From Acinetobacter sp. ANC 4204 (GTDB taxonomy: Bacteria > Pseudomonadota > Gammaproteobacteria > Pseudomonadales > Moraxellaceae), in NCBI RefSeq assembly GCF_002135205.1, contig NZ_NEFZ01000004.1, forward strand, positions 365,442-429,441: a stretch of DNA of 64,000 nt, given 5' to 3'. A program made the position numbers and the translations under genes. Below the pieces are notes generated by a model, which saw nothing but the letters and a program-made list of their open reading frames with translations, ran no database searches and was not told where the DNA came from. This document shows, piece after piece, positions 31,795-41,952 of this stretch. Numbering within the stretch: position 1 is the stretch's first letter; each line of letters begins with the position of its first letter.

Positions 31795-32814
31795 CTACTC
31801 TCTAGCAGCAGCGTTCAACTGATCTTTCAAATCGCTCGCACTTATTGAAAATGATTGAGGAGATTTCTCAGCGAGTTTAACCAGTTCTATTAATCTTGCA
31901 TTGATCGGAGCTTGTTGACCAAATTGCTCTGCGAGTTTTAAAACCTCACCATTAATCCAATCAATCTCTGTAAGCCGACCTGCTAGTAAATCATCTTGCA
32001 TGGATGAGCGAGCCAATGGATCAATTTCTAACATCTTTCGACTTAATAATTTAAATATAGGATTGGGCAAACTCAAAATCTTAGGAATGAGATGTGTAGG
32101 AACTGCGGTTAACTTTGCAGGTTTAATCTGTGCTTCACTGAGAAGCGCCAAGGCTTCTTGTTGCACCATAGCCAAACATTGGCGATATCCGCGGATCGAC
32201 AGTTGTTCTTTTAGTGGTTTTTTTGACAAGGCATTGATTGAATTATTTAAATTAAGTAAAAGCTTGGCCCATTGCACAGCAAGCATGTCTTTTTCAAAAA
32301 CAATATCCAAACTCGATTTTTGAAATAGCTTTTCCAATAGATGTTGATGAGGAAATTGCTTAACGCTTAATGCACCCGATGTGCCTTGATGATAATGTCC
32401 TGCTCCTTGACTTGCGACATTAAAAGGAACCATTCCCTCTAAAACCAAATGTTGTTGTAAAATGCTTTTTAAAATAGGGACATTACTCACACCATTTTGA
32501 AAACTGATGATCAGTGGAGTTTTAGACCCTAAATATTCTTTGAGTTCAGATGCAACTTGTTCTGTTGCAGCCGATTTGACACAAATAAAAATCACGTCTG
32601 CATCCACAACCTGAGTAGGATCAGTCGTCAGTTTGAGTTGATGGGGCGCAAGTTTGATATTATTGCCTAAATAATCAGTGAGCTCCAACCCAAACTGAGA
32701 CAGTTCTTGATAAATCCGTGGGCGGCTAATAAAGGTGACATCACTCCCAGCAGCAACCAATCTTCCACCTAAATAACACCCAATACTTCCAGCACCATAA
32801 ATAAATATTTTCAC
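31795..32814 (-). CDS. panE: Ketopantoate reductase family protein
   Basis: A protein of about 339 residues, NADPH-dependent 2-dehydropantoate 2-reductase type. The N-terminus has a Rossmann dinucleotide motif FIYGAGSIGCYLGGRL, followed by ISFQNGVSN in the middle and a helical C-terminal domain with the catalytic-type Lys region (QWAKLLLNLNNSINAL). The start is set at GTG 32814, which gives the canonical short N-terminus and has GAGGG upstream; the frame extends to ATG 32844. If true PanE it makes pantoate for coenzyme A; paralogues in this family exist. Confidence 0.82.
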   Translation of the reverse strand: MKIFIYGAGSIGCYLGGRLVAAGSDVTFISRPRIYQELSQFGLELTDYLGNNIKLAPHQLKLTTDPTQVVDADVIFICVKSAATEQVASELKEYLGSKTPLIISFQNGVSNVPILKSILQQHLVLEGMVPFNVASQGAGHYHQGTSGALSVKQFPHQHLLEKLFQKSSLDIVFEKDMLAVQWAKLLLNLNNSINALSKKPLKEQLSIRGYRQCLAMVQQEALALLSEAQIKPAKLTAVPTHLIPKILSLPNPIFKLLSRKMLEIDPLARSSMQDDLLAGRLTEIDWINGEVLKLAEQFGQQAPINARLIELVKLAEKSPQSFSISASDLKDQLNAAARE

Positions 32815-33005
32815 TAAATTGCCCTCTTCCGAATATTCAGACAACTTTAAAACCTCTCTCCCTACAAAGCTGTCAGATATACGACATCTTCACCTTTGTA
32901 GTGAATGTGCTATGTAGGATGATACCTCAGCCCATCCAGCTATCGAATTCAAATAATATAACCCAATCCAGCTTGACGCTTTGCTTATTACATCTGGTTT
33001 GCAAT

Positions 33006-33033
33006 AAAAAACGACACCTAAGTGTCGTTTTTT
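33006..33033 (-). terminator. Terminator of the cstA operon
   Basis: AAAAAACGACAC-CTAA-GTGTCGTTTTTT reads as a bidirectional intrinsic terminator, just past the end of the YbdD-like gene. The remaining bases between here and 32814 hold no visible gene. Confidence 0.8.
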
Positions 33034-33048
33034 AAGTCACGGACTCAA

Positions 33049-33351
33049 TCAACAAGGGCACTTTTTCATACCGTTACTTGCAGACGGATAACGTGCATCC
33101 ACACAATGGCGATAAAATGTTTTAGCATCCATCGGCTCTAAATCTGGATGATGTTTTTTCATATGTTCCAAATAGTTGGGATAGTCTGGCACTCCCACCA
33201 TCAAACGGAAACTTTGTTGCAACCGTTGCCACAGCGTCGCAATTCGAGACCAATTTTTAGGATTGAGAATTAAATCTTTCTGCGACATTACGGTCATTTT
33301 GATGATTTTATAAATCATCGTCTTTCCACTTTTGGCAAACTTTAGATTCAT
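33049..33351 (-). CDS. YbdD/YjiX family small protein
   Basis: A 100-residue protein. The conserved YbdD-type part is LWQRLQQSFRLMVGVPDYPN, HMKKHHPDLEPMDAKTFYRH and RYPSASNGMKKCPC at the end. In many Gammaproteobacteria this small protein is encoded right after cstA-type transporters and is linked to pyruvate uptake. Here it follows cstA by 13 bases. The ATG at 33351 has AGGGG seven bases upstream; internal starts lack this. Confidence 0.88.
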   Translation of the reverse strand: MNLKFAKSGKTMIYKIIKMTVMSQKDLILNPKNWSRIATLWQRLQQSFRLMVGVPDYPNYLEHMKKHHPDLEPMDAKTFYRHCVDARYPSASNGMKKCPC

Positions 33352-33364
33352 CTAAATTCCCCTT

Positions 33365-35467
33365 CTAATGTCCAGATTTTGAAGGTTGAATGTCTTCAGG
33401 ATCACGATAAATCGCCTCAGCTTCGTGCACTGTTGGGACAGGGCTTGCAAGCGCACGGCGAATGACCTTAATTGCAGCAAACAACATCACAATCGCCACA
33501 ATCATAAAGAATCCACACAGTGCCGCATTGATCTGATTCGATAATGCAACTGTTTGCATTTCAGCTACTGTTTTTGCTGGTGCTAAAATTTCATTATTTG
33601 CAATCGCTTTGTTAAAACGTTCAGCCTGCGCTAAGAAGCCAATTTTTGGATTTTCATGGAAAATCTTTTGCCAGCCCGCAGTCATACAGGTCACTAATAA
33701 GAAAATTGTTGGAACAATCGTGACCCAAACATATTTTTCTTTCTTCATTTTAAAGAGGATTACAGTACCTAACATTAGCGCCATAGCAGCAAGCATTTGG
33801 TTACCCACACCAAACAGTGGCCATAAGCTATTGATACCACCGAGTGGATCCACCACACCTTGATAAACGAAGAAACCCCAACCTGACACAGCAACCGCTG
33901 TACCCAACAAGTTTCCAAAGAAGTTATGTGAGTTTTTCACCGCAGGAACCACAATACCTACAGTATCTTGCACCATGAAACGGCAAGCACGCGTACCCGC
34001 ATCAACCGCTGTTAAGATGAACAGTGCTTCAAACAAAATAGCGAAGTGATACCAAAATGCCATCATTTCACGACTATTGAAAATCTCTGTGATGATATGT
34101 GCCATACCAATGGCAAAAGTTGGTGCTCCACCTGTACGCGACAGAATCGTACTTTCACCCACTTCCTGTGCCAGCAAAGTTAAAGCTTCTGGAGTAACCA
34201 CAAAACCAAGATTTCGTATTGCTTCAGCGGCAGTATCAGCACTTGTTCCAATCAATGCTGCTGGTGAGTTAATTGCAAAATATACACCTGGTTCTAATAC
34301 TGCAGCACAGATCAAGGCCATGATTGCAACAAAAGACTCCATAAGCATACCGCCATATCCGATCATACGAATATCGCGCTCATTATTGACCAGTTTAGGA
34401 GTCGTTCCTGATGATACTAGAGCATGGAAACCTGAAATTGCACCACAGGCAATGGTAATAAATAAGAATGGGAACAACGAACCTGCAAACACAGGACCTG
34501 TACCATCAATAAATTTAGTAATCGCAGGAAGTTTCATCTCCGGCATGGCAAAAATAATACCAACCGCTAAGCCTGCAATCACACCAATTTTTAAGAAGGT
34601 TGATAGATAATCACGTGGTGCAAGCAACAGCCAAACAGGCAATGCTGAAGCCACGAAACCATAAATAATCAATGCCCACGTCAATTGAGTGCCCGATAAG
34701 GTAAAGAATTCACCCCAATATGGATGTTGTGCAATATCTCCACCATAGACAATGCCCAGCATCATCAACACGAAACCAATCACAGACACTTCTGCAATCT
34801 TACCCGGACGGATAAAACGCATATAGATTCCCATAAAGAGCGCAATTGGAATCGTGGCTGCAATACTAAATACGCCCCATGGACTGTGTGCAAGCGCCTT
34901 GACCACCACAAGCGCCAAGACCGCTAGGATAATAATCATGACCCCCAATGCACCAAGCATAACCACAATGCCGGCAAAGGTTCCAAGTTCTTGTTTTGCC
35001 ATTTCCCCGAGTGAACGCCCATCACGACGGGTAGAGATAAACAAGACTAAAAAATCTTGAACCGCACCTGCGAGCACTACACCCACAAGTAACCAGATGG
35101 TACCCGGCAAATAACCCATTTGTGCTGCTAAAATAGGGCCAACCAATGGTCCTGCACCTGCAATCGCTGCAAAGTGATGTCCAAACAATACACTCTTGTT
35201 GGTCGGAACATAATCCAAACCATCATTCAAACGATGTGCAGGTGTTAAACGGCGTTCATCCAGTTCAAAAACTTTAGTTGCTATAAATAAACTGTAGAAG
35301 CGATAAGCGATGCTATAAATACAGCCCGCAGCAAGTACGAGCCAGATGGCATTGACATGCTCACCACGACTTAGTGCCAAGATCCCAAAAGAGACTGCAC
35401 CGACGATGGCTACCAGTAGCCAAATGATTTTTGAAGTCAGGGTCGACTTCGGCTGAACAGATTCCAT
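33365..35467 (-). CDS. cstA: CstA-type carbon starvation / pyruvate transporter
   Basis: A 700-residue polytopic membrane protein with at least 15 hydrophobic segments. CstA motifs include YRFYSLFIATKVFELDERR, FGHHFAAIAGAGPLVGPILA and GAVQDFLVLFISTRRDGRSL near the N-terminus and TACGAISGFHALVSSGTTPK in the middle. CstA and its relatives BtsT/YjiY import pyruvate, and CstA also peptides, on starvation. It forms a two-gene unit with the YbdD-like gene. The region upstream to 35581 shows no other gene. Confidence 0.92.
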   Translation of the reverse strand: MESVQPKSTLTSKIIWLLVAIVGAVSFGILALSRGEHVNAIWLVLAAGCIYSIAYRFYSLFIATKVFELDERRLTPAHRLNDGLDYVPTNKSVLFGHHFAAIAGAGPLVGPILAAQMGYLPGTIWLLVGVVLAGAVQDFLVLFISTRRDGRSLGEMAKQELGTFAGIVVMLGALGVMIIILAVLALVVVKALAHSPWGVFSIAATIPIALFMGIYMRFIRPGKIAEVSVIGFVLMMLGIVYGGDIAQHPYWGEFFTLSGTQLTWALIIYGFVASALPVWLLLAPRDYLSTFLKIGVIAGLAVGIIFAMPEMKLPAITKFIDGTGPVFAGSLFPFLFITIACGAISGFHALVSSGTTPKLVNNERDIRMIGYGGMLMESFVAIMALICAAVLEPGVYFAINSPAALIGTSADTAAEAIRNLGFVVTPEALTLLAQEVGESTILSRTGGAPTFAIGMAHIITEIFNSREMMAFWYHFAILFEALFILTAVDAGTRACRFMVQDTVGIVVPAVKNSHNFFGNLLGTAVAVSGWGFFVYQGVVDPLGGINSLWPLFGVGNQMLAAMALMLGTVILFKMKKEKYVWVTIVPTIFLLVTCMTAGWQKIFHENPKIGFLAQAERFNKAIANNEILAPAKTVAEMQTVALSNQINAALCGFFMIVAIVMLFAAIKVIRRALASPVPTVHEAEAIYRDPEDIQPSKSGH

Positions 35468-35581
35468 TTCAATCCCTCATATTTGTTGCATTCAATCAGC
35501 GTATTTAATTATTCGAGGTACTGCTGTTTTCCTTTGCGACTTTACTCTGCATCTCCTTGTTTTGATCTAAGACTTTGGCAT

Positions 35582-35610
35582 AAAAAAAGGGATGATTCAC
35601 ATCATCCCTT
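35582..35610 (-). terminator. Terminator of efp
   Basis: On the minus strand a 10-bp stem AAGGGATGAT/ATCATCCCTT is followed by a run of T residues, 26 bases after the efp stop. Confidence 0.8.
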
Positions 35611-35635
35611 CCGATAATAGTCTATTTTTAAACCA

Positions 35636-36205
35636 TTATGCACGTTCTAAATAATCGCCTGTACGCGTATCTACACGAACGCTTTCTTCTTGCTGTACAA
35701 ATAATGGAACACGCACTACAGCACCTGTTTCCAATTTTGCTGGTTTACCACCACCACCAGACGTATCACCACGTACACCTGGATCAGTTTCAACAATTTT
35801 TAAAACAACAAAATTTGGTGGGCTAACCGTTAATGGCACGCCATTGAACAACATAATGGTACATTTTTCATTTGAATCGTCTTTTAACCATTTAGCAGCA
35901 TCACCCATTGCTGTTTTATCAGCAGCGATCTGTTCAAATGATACAGGGTCCATGAAGTTCCACATTTCACCATCGTTGTACAAGTATTCCATTTCTACTT
36001 CTACGATGTCAGCCGCTTCCAGAGAATCACCAGACTTAAATGTTTTTTCTAACACTTTACCAGAACGTAAATTACGTAGTTTTACACGGTTAAATGCTTG
36101 ACCTTTACCCGGCTTTACATATTCATTTTCCATGATAGAACATGGGTTACCGTCAAGCATAACCTTAAGGCCTGACTTGAAATCATTCGTAGAATAATAG
36201 GCCAT
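35636..36205 (-). CDS. efp: Translation elongation factor P
   Basis: A 189-residue protein that rescues ribosomes paused on proline stretches. It shows the three-domain EF-P layout: [20 protein letters not shown], the loop VKPGKGQAF with Lys34-type modification site, [14 protein letters not shown], and the C-terminal [20 protein letters not shown] motif. An epmB gene lies divergently next to it; EpmB and EpmA beta-lysylate the loop lysine. GGAGTG is upstream of the ATG at 36205. Confidence 0.97.
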   Translation of the reverse strand: MAYYSTNDFKSGLKVMLDGNPCSIMENEYVKPGKGQAFNRVKLRNLRSGKVLEKTFKSGDSLEAADIVEVEMEYLYNDGEMWNFMDPVSFEQIAADKTAMGDAAKWLKDDSNEKCTIMLFNGVPLTVSPPNFVVLKIVETDPGVRGDTSGGGGKPAKLETGAVVRVPLFVQQEESVRVDTRTGDYLERA

Positions 36206-36517
36206 GACTGGCGCACTCCAAACTAACTAACTTAAATATTTATGTCTTAATCTTAAGCACTAAAACGCTGAAACGCTTAGCTATTAAGATAGGGCATCTT
36301 TTTTGATGCCTCGTATTGTAAATGAGCAAGGCGTTATGAAGCAATGAAAATCCACTGCCTATACGCCGTAGATCTTGATAAAATAGCGCTGTTTTGTCTG
36401 TTTATGTGTTTTGAAAACATCTTTTTTGAGCTGTAGACACCTCAACAACTCGTTTCAGCATCATTACTTTTGATAGCGTAACTTCCTTTTATCTAGCATT
36501 TGATCCCTTTATTTGGC
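36206..36517. other. Divergent efp-epmB intergenic region
   Basis: These 312 bases must hold the promoters of both efp and epmB. Candidate AT-rich -10 boxes exist on both strands (for example GATAAAAT near 36378 for epmB) but none can be assigned firmly. No small gene or RNA is evident. Confidence 0.5.
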
Positions 36518-37534
36518 ATGACACATTATTTGTACCAAGAGCAAAATTGGCAATCTCAGCTCAGTGACTTAATTACCGATCCTTTAGAATTACTTCACGT
36601 TTTAGAGCTTTCTCCTGAGCAACTGCTGTCGGGTGCCCTTCTCGCTTCGACCCAATTTAAGCTCCGTGTTCCGCGTGCTTTTGTGGCCAGAATGCAAAAA
36701 GGCAATCCACTTGACCCACTCCTGCTGCAAGTATTGCCCCATCACCTTGAACTTGAAGAACATCCTGACTTTGTGACAGATCCACTCGGTGAAGAAGAAG
36801 CCAATCAACAACCCGGTGTTTTACACAAATACAAAACTCGCTTTTTATTGACCTTAACTGGAGCTTGTGCTGTTCATTGCCGTTATTGTTTCCGTCGACA
36901 TTTTCCCTATCAAGAAAACCTGCCAAAGTTAGAAGATTGGATCAATATTCAAAACTACATTCGGTCACAACCTGACATTAATGAAGTCATTTTGAGTGGC
37001 GGAGACCCGTTAACCCTGTCAAATCGCAAATTAAAAGTATGGATTGAGCGTTTAGAAAGTCTACCTCAACTTAAATTTTTGAGAATTCATTCACGAGTTC
37101 CTATCGTAATCCCCAACCGTGTCGATGAAGAGCTAATTTCCATCTTAAAAAACAGTAGGCTGCGCATTATTCTAGTGGTACACTCAAATCATGCATCGGA
37201 ATTGGATGATTTGACCTGCCGACAATTACAGCAATTAGTCGCAGAAAAAATCACCGTTTTCAATCAGGCGGTTTTATTGAAAGGGGTCAATGATCATGTT
37301 CAAATTTTGACAGATTTGAGCTACCGTTTATTTGATGCAGGGGTTTTGCCATACTATTTACATGTTTTAGATAAAGTAAAAGGTGCGCACCATTTTGATT
37401 TAAACCCGCAGGACATTGATTTTCTTTATCAAGCATTATTGGCGAACCTACCTGGCTATCTGGTTCCCAAATTGGTGAGGGAAATTGCGGGAGAAAAGAA
37501 TAAGACACCACTTTTCGGGGTTTCAACTTTTTGA
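36518..37534 (+). CDS. epmB: EF-P (R)-beta-lysine synthase, lysine 2,3-aminomutase type
   Basis: A 338-residue radical SAM enzyme that converts alpha-lysine to beta-lysine for EF-P modification. The cluster-binding cysteines are in GACAVHCRYCFRR (117, 121, 124). EVILSGGDPLTLSN and KFLRIHSRVP are typical family motifs. ATG 36518 is chosen by alignment with known N-termini; a TTG lies six codons upstream. It is divergent from efp, its substrate gene, and is followed after 14 bases by the PilZ-like gene. Confidence 0.94.
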   Translation: MTHYLYQEQNWQSQLSDLITDPLELLHVLELSPEQLLSGALLASTQFKLRVPRAFVARMQKGNPLDPLLLQVLPHHLELEEHPDFVTDPLGEEEANQQPGVLHKYKTRFLLTLTGACAVHCRYCFRRHFPYQENLPKLEDWINIQNYIRSQPDINEVILSGGDPLTLSNRKLKVWIERLESLPQLKFLRIHSRVPIVIPNRVDEELISILKNSRLRIILVVHSNHASELDDLTCRQLQQLVAEKITVFNQAVLLKGVNDHVQILTDLSYRLFDAGVLPYYLHVLDKVKGAHHFDLNPQDIDFLYQALLANLPGYLVPKLVREIAGEKNKTPLFGVSTF

Positions 37535-37548
37535 GTTAAATAATAACG

Positions 37549-39294
37549 ATGATGACGAGTACTTCAGATATCTTCCAAAAGCCAACTGAGTTAAAGTTGG
37601 ACAAGCTTAGTTTCTGCCCAAGCACAGTCAAAGGCTTACAAGAATGGTTGGCGAATTTATCCATTTTGCAATTGGGCGACTCTTCTCGTTCTCTATTTCA
37701 AGCTCTCCTTGAAGTTTCAGAACTTCAAGTCAGCGAAACACTTCGCTTTGACTTAGTTCAAGTTCTTCATTCAAATTTAGAAAATGTACTGACCAGCTTA
37801 GAAAAACACTTTTTTAATCAGGGTTTAATTACCACAGATCGCAATGACCACATTATTGAGCTTGCCTTATTAATGCGTAGTCATTTTGCTAAAGTGTATA
37901 TCGACATTGCAAAACGTGTTTCTCAGCAAATCACTCAAAATAAATTTTCCCTTTTTGCATTTCATCAAAAAAAGAATCTGCAAACTGCACGCACCGTGTC
38001 GAGCTACTATGCGTTACAGCAACTATCTTTGTTGTTATATCAACAGCATTTACTGTACAGCTCTCCTATTCCGGGACAATGGCTCGCTGCACACCAACTA
38101 TTAGATTCAGCCATTCAAAATAACTTCTACTTGACCAATATCAATCAGGTTCAAGGAACACAGCATCAACTTAGCAATATTAGCCAAGCTTATGCACAAT
38201 TGATTTTATTAGATATTTTTAATACGCACCAAATTCGCCCAGGTGAAATTCAAGGTTTATTTTTGTGTAGCTTTGATTGGGCAAAACTCGTGCAAATTCT
38301 GCCGAAAGAAACGACCTTATCTCGCTATATTGTCGATGCGTCGAAAGACTATCCTCCAACTTATAATTCTCAAAAGAATAGTCACATACAACCCAATATT
38401 TTTATTTCTACGCAAGCTTTGCTTGATCATTTGACAGAGATGCAAACCAAACGCGCTGAACCACTGTCACGGGATGAAAAGATTTTCCTTACTCCTGCGT
38501 TGCATTTCCATATTCATAATTTATTGACCAATAATATTGAACGTAAACATGAACGTTACGAATATTCAGCTCAGTTACAAATTTGTTTTGGATTATCTGT
38601 AGCGCATTTCTATTTATCTAAAGGTAAGAATTTTCACGAAACTTTAGAGCTCGAAGGAAATTATAATTTCCAGAATGAAAGTCACGTGATCAACTCGATG
38701 AATAGCAATATTCCTGTTGAAACGAGTACCGTTCGTGTCATTGATCGAGAATCTAAACAAATTTATCCAGCTGAAGTACTTGATATTAGCGTCAATGGTT
38801 ATCGTATACGCTGGACAGGCCCAACACCTGCACACCTCAAAACAGGTGAATTCATTTTGGTTCAAGAAAATGCACATAGCCAATGGCGTGGCGGTGTAAT
38901 TCGCTGGATTAAACAATCAAGCGAAAAAAGTTTAGAACTCGGTTTAGAAATCTTGGCACAAGACCTCTTCCCTTGTGCGGTCATGGTTAAAACAGACCGT
39001 CATAGCCAGAACTATCAGCCCGCCCTATTAGTTCAAACCTCACAGCTTGATGAAGTCCACACTAGCTTAATCGTTCCTGGTTCTAATATGTACCGTGAAA
39101 AGCAGACCATACATTTACGCTTAGGCAATCAAGATCTTAAAATTTATTTAGTCAAAGCTCATCTAATTACACAAAGTTTTATTCGTTTTGACTATGAATT
39201 ATTAAACGATCAACAAGAACCTCTGGTTCAAAGTTTTATTCAAAAGCAAATGAATGCTATTAAAAATCACGATTTATGGGAAGCATTGAAGTGA
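37549..39294 (+). CDS. PilZ-domain protein
   Basis: A 581-residue protein. The first 380 residues are helical and of unknown family. Near residues 392-450 is a PilZ-like c-di-GMP binding module: an RVIDR (RxxxR) motif, then DISVNGYRI (DxSxxG), and a later strand GLEILAQ. The remainder is a second beta-rich domain. It is cotranscribed with epmB and overlaps the next gene by four bases (GTGA). Together with that REC-EAL-like protein it may be part of c-di-GMP sensing, for instance in surface behaviour. The specific role is inferred. Confidence 0.78.
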   Translation: MMTSTSDIFQKPTELKLDKLSFCPSTVKGLQEWLANLSILQLGDSSRSLFQALLEVSELQVSETLRFDLVQVLHSNLENVLTSLEKHFFNQGLITTDRNDHIIELALLMRSHFAKVYIDIAKRVSQQITQNKFSLFAFHQKKNLQTARTVSSYYALQQLSLLLYQQHLLYSSPIPGQWLAAHQLLDSAIQNNFYLTNINQVQGTQHQLSNISQAYAQLILLDIFNTHQIRPGEIQGLFLCSFDWAKLVQILPKETTLSRYIVDASKDYPPTYNSQKNSHIQPNIFISTQALLDHLTEMQTKRAEPLSRDEKIFLTPALHFHIHNLLTNNIERKHERYEYSAQLQICFGLSVAHFYLSKGKNFHETLELEGNYNFQNESHVINSMNSNIPVETSTVRVIDRESKQIYPAEVLDISVNGYRIRWTGPTPAHLKTGEFILVQENAHSQWRGGVIRWIKQSSEKSLELGLEILAQDLFPCAVMVKTDRHSQNYQPALLVQTSQLDEVHTSLIVPGSNMYREKQTIHLRLGNQDLKIYLVKAHLITQSFIRFDYELLNDQQEPLVQSFIQKQMNAIKNHDLWEALK

Positions 39295-41402
39295 GAAATC
39301 CATTATTGTCTAAAAAGTTAAAACGTACGGAAACACGTTTACTCATTATTGATGATAATCAGATCCGTTATAACCAAATTCGTGACCTTTTAACTTCTAG
39401 TGATCATCAAGTCCAAGCAACTTTGCTCGATGATTTACAAAATTTCGAAAAGCAACTTCACCTATCTTGGGATGTGGTCATTTTTGGTCGTGCATATGAC
39501 TTAAAATACGAACAAGCCTTGACTCTAATTCACAATTCTAAACAAGTGAATTTACCTTTAATATTACTCAAACCAGATGACTATCAAGACAATCAATACG
39601 CAAATTTTATTCGTAAGGGTGTCTATGACATTTTGGACTTAAACCAAGCTGATCCCTTTTATTTAGGTTTATTACGCGCCTTAGCATTAAGTCGTTTATC
39701 TCAAAGCCAACAGCAACTCATGAATGAGCTTGAAACTGCACAAAATCAGGCGCAAGCTTTGGTCGAAGAAAGCAATAAAGCTGTCGCATTAATTCAAGAA
39801 GGCATTCATGTTTCAGCTAATGCAGAGTATCTCCAACTGTTCGGCTTAAACTCTGAGGACGATATTATCGGTCAACCTTTGCTCGATATTATTCAACCTC
39901 AAGATGTAAATGACTTTAAACAGCGATTCAAGAAAATTTCGCAAGGTCAATTTGACCTAGGTGCATTTGAAGTACATACCCTTAATAGCAAAGCCCAATC
40001 TAAGAATCCATTAAAAATCGAGTTCTTAGCAGCTCCTGAAGATGATGCCCTTCAACTTACAATTGAAGTTGAATCTGAAATCGCCACCACCCCAACAACA
40101 CCGAACGAAAAACAGCCTATAAGTCCAAATATTTATCAACAAATTAACCGCAGTCTGACCAAGCAACCCTCAGATCACAATGCTTTGGTTAGCTTTGCTC
40201 TCAGCTCGTGTCCAGATGAAATTTTTAATGCCAACTGGGCAACCACGCGCGATTATTTCAATAATATTTACAGCTTTTTAAACGAACAGACTCATGTGCC
40301 CCTGTTCAAAGCGGGTGGACAAACGATTGTGGGATTATTCCAAGCAGAGTCCCAAGCCAAACTTGAGTCTAAGCTCATCGCCTTAAATGCACTAACTAAA
40401 CCACAGCTGATTACTGTTGATCAGAGTAGCTATCCTGTGAATTTGCGTATTGGATACACTTTGTTAAAGGGTGAAGTTTCAAATCAAGACCAATTTGAAA
40501 GCTTACTCTGTACTGCATTTACGACTTCCTTGCCAACCAATCAAGACGATTGCGAAATTGACCAAAAAACAAGTATCAGTATGCCCGTAATGGAGTTCAT
40601 CAATCCGACGGTTAATGAAACTCTCGAAACTGAAAAAACAGCAAACGAACCAACGATACTTAAAGCCTTACATGTAGCATTGGACCGTGGTGAAATTCAC
40701 CTCAAGTACCAACAGCTCTATGATAAAGAGGATACCAATTTATACACTTACGAAGTGACTTGTGGTTTTATTTATGGCAACACATGGAAAGATCTTTCTT
40801 GTCTTAAAGAGTTAAGTGAAGACCCTGAACTGTCTATTAAACTTGATCGTTGGATTTTAGTTGAGTCATGCAAACAGTTACATAATTTTATTACTCAATA
40901 TCCTGAGGCAAAACTGATTGTAAACTTAAACAAAGCTGTCCTCTTTAATGACCGCTCATTCCCTGAGTTTATTGCCAAACTCATTACGATTGTCCGTAGC
41001 AAACTCAGTCATCCAATTATCTTACAATTCTCAGAGGATGACATCAGCCAAAATCTTGCTGAAGCGCAGAAGTATATTGCTCAACTTCGTCAATACGGCG
41101 CTGAAATCTCAATTCGTGACTTTGGCAACACCATTTATAGCGAATCTATCCTACGCCAACTCGATATAAATAATTTGACTCTGCATGAAAACTTAACTCG
41201 TATGCTCAGTAGTGATGCCAACACAGAAGAATTACAAGAAAAAGTTGCGGTCTATCATCAATTGAAAAACATTCAAATTATGTTGCGTGATCTGAATGAT
41301 ATGACTTCGTTTGCTAATGCGTGGAATGTCGATGCCCGCTTTATTCAAGGCGACTATTTCCAGAAAAAACTGGATCATCTGATTGACGTGCAAGATCAGT
41401 AA
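39291..41402 (+). CDS. REC-PAS-degenerate GGDEF-EAL protein
   Basis: A protein of about 703 residues. An N-terminal receiver-like domain (LLIIDDNQIRYNQIRDLL) is followed by a PAS-like domain near 165-265, a GGDEF-like fold that lacks the signature, and a C-terminal EAL-like domain from about 445. The EAL motif is replaced by YEVTCGF and the DDFGTGYSS motif by RDFGNTIYS, so phosphodiesterase activity is unlikely; FimX-type c-di-GMP receptors behave this way. GTG 39291 overlaps the stop of the PilZ gene. Terminator follows. Confidence 0.78.
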   Translation: MRNPLLSKKLKRTETRLLIIDDNQIRYNQIRDLLTSSDHQVQATLLDDLQNFEKQLHLSWDVVIFGRAYDLKYEQALTLIHNSKQVNLPLILLKPDDYQDNQYANFIRKGVYDILDLNQADPFYLGLLRALALSRLSQSQQQLMNELETAQNQAQALVEESNKAVALIQEGIHVSANAEYLQLFGLNSEDDIIGQPLLDIIQPQDVNDFKQRFKKISQGQFDLGAFEVHTLNSKAQSKNPLKIEFLAAPEDDALQLTIEVESEIATTPTTPNEKQPISPNIYQQINRSLTKQPSDHNALVSFALSSCPDEIFNANWATTRDYFNNIYSFLNEQTHVPLFKAGGQTIVGLFQAESQAKLESKLIALNALTKPQLITVDQSSYPVNLRIGYTLLKGEVSNQDQFESLLCTAFTTSLPTNQDDCEIDQKTSISMPVMEFINPTVNETLETEKTANEPTILKALHVALDRGEIHLKYQQLYDKEDTNLYTYEVTCGFIYGNTWKDLSCLKELSEDPELSIKLDRWILVESCKQLHNFITQYPEAKLIVNLNKAVLFNDRSFPEFIAKLITIVRSKLSHPIILQFSEDDISQNLAEAQKYIAQLRQYGAEISIRDFGNTIYSESILRQLDINNLTLHENLTRMLSSDANTEELQEKVAVYHQLKNIQIMLRDLNDMTSFANAWNVDARFIQGDYFQKKLDHLIDVQDQ

Positions 41403-41436
41403 AGCTTAAAGCTAAGTTCTCTACCTCTAAACTTTA

Positions 41437-41459
41437 AGACTCCTAGATGGAGTCTTTTT
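41437..41459 (+). terminator. Terminator of the epmB-PilZ-EAL operon
   Basis: AGACTCC-TAGAT-GGAGTCT followed by five T residues, 35 bases after the stop. Confidence 0.78.
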
Positions 41460-41512
41460 GTTATATGGTTGAACTCTAGGAGCTATAACTTTATAGCAAA
41501 AAGTATAGACAT

Positions 41513-41540
41513 AAAAAAACGGGCAAATGCCCGTTTTTTT
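41513..41540. terminator. Bidirectional terminator after rpmE
   Basis: ACGGGC-AAAT-GCCCGT is flanked by A7 and T7 tracts, so it works on both strands. It ends rpmE on the minus strand. Confidence 0.82.
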
Positions 41541-41549
41541 CTTTTGCTC

Positions 41550-41777
41550 TTAGTCGCGTTTGATAGAACGTGACATGCCAGCAAAACGTTGTTTGAACTT
41601 GTCGATACGACCGCCAGTGTCAACGTTCTTTTGCTTACCAGTGTAGAATGGGTGGCAAGCTGAACATACGTCTAGGTAAACAGTTTCTTTACCAAGTGCA
41701 GAACGAGTTTCGATTACGTTACCGCAAGAACAAGTAGCAACTAAAGTTTCGTATTTTGGGTGAATATCGGCGCGCAT
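41550..41777 (-). CDS. rpmE: 50S ribosomal protein L31
   Basis: A 75-residue ribosomal protein of the zinc-binding type (C+ form): Cys16, Cys18, Cys38 and Cys41 are present (ATCSCGN and VCSACHPF). It ends with the basic [16 protein letters not shown] tail. It is a single-gene unit with a structured leader and a clear promoter upstream. Confidence 0.97.
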   Translation of the reverse strand: MRADIHPKYETLVATCSCGNVIETRSALGKETVYLDVCSACHPFYTGKQKNVDTGGRIDKFKQRFAGMSRSIKRD

Positions 41778-41841
41778 CGTCGATTACTCCATAAAAGTTA
41801 AAGAAGGTTTTGCTGTCATCGCAATTGATCACTCTCAAAAT

Positions 41842-41949
41842 TGAGGAAAGGCCCACTTAATTAAATTAAGTTGCAGATCAACACCATAACAGACCATTCT
41901 TTTGGCCCACCGAGACGGATACCGTCAGAGCTAAGCACAACAAGTGGGC
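41842..41949 (-). promoter_or_regulatory. Structured rpmE mRNA leader
   Basis: On the minus strand an 8-bp closing stem GCCCACTT (41949-41942) with AAGTGGGC (41858-41851) encloses a hairpin GACGG-TAT-CCGTC (41926-41914) and further short stems. The transcript would begin near this stem. L31 genes have known leader regulation in Gammaproteobacteria. This may be such an autoregulatory element. Confidence 0.55.
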
Positions 41950-41952
41950 GAT

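Noticed and set aside
34077..34610. 177-codon plus-strand frame inside cstA
   Set aside because: It is antisense to a clearly identified transporter and shows no family features or ribosome site.
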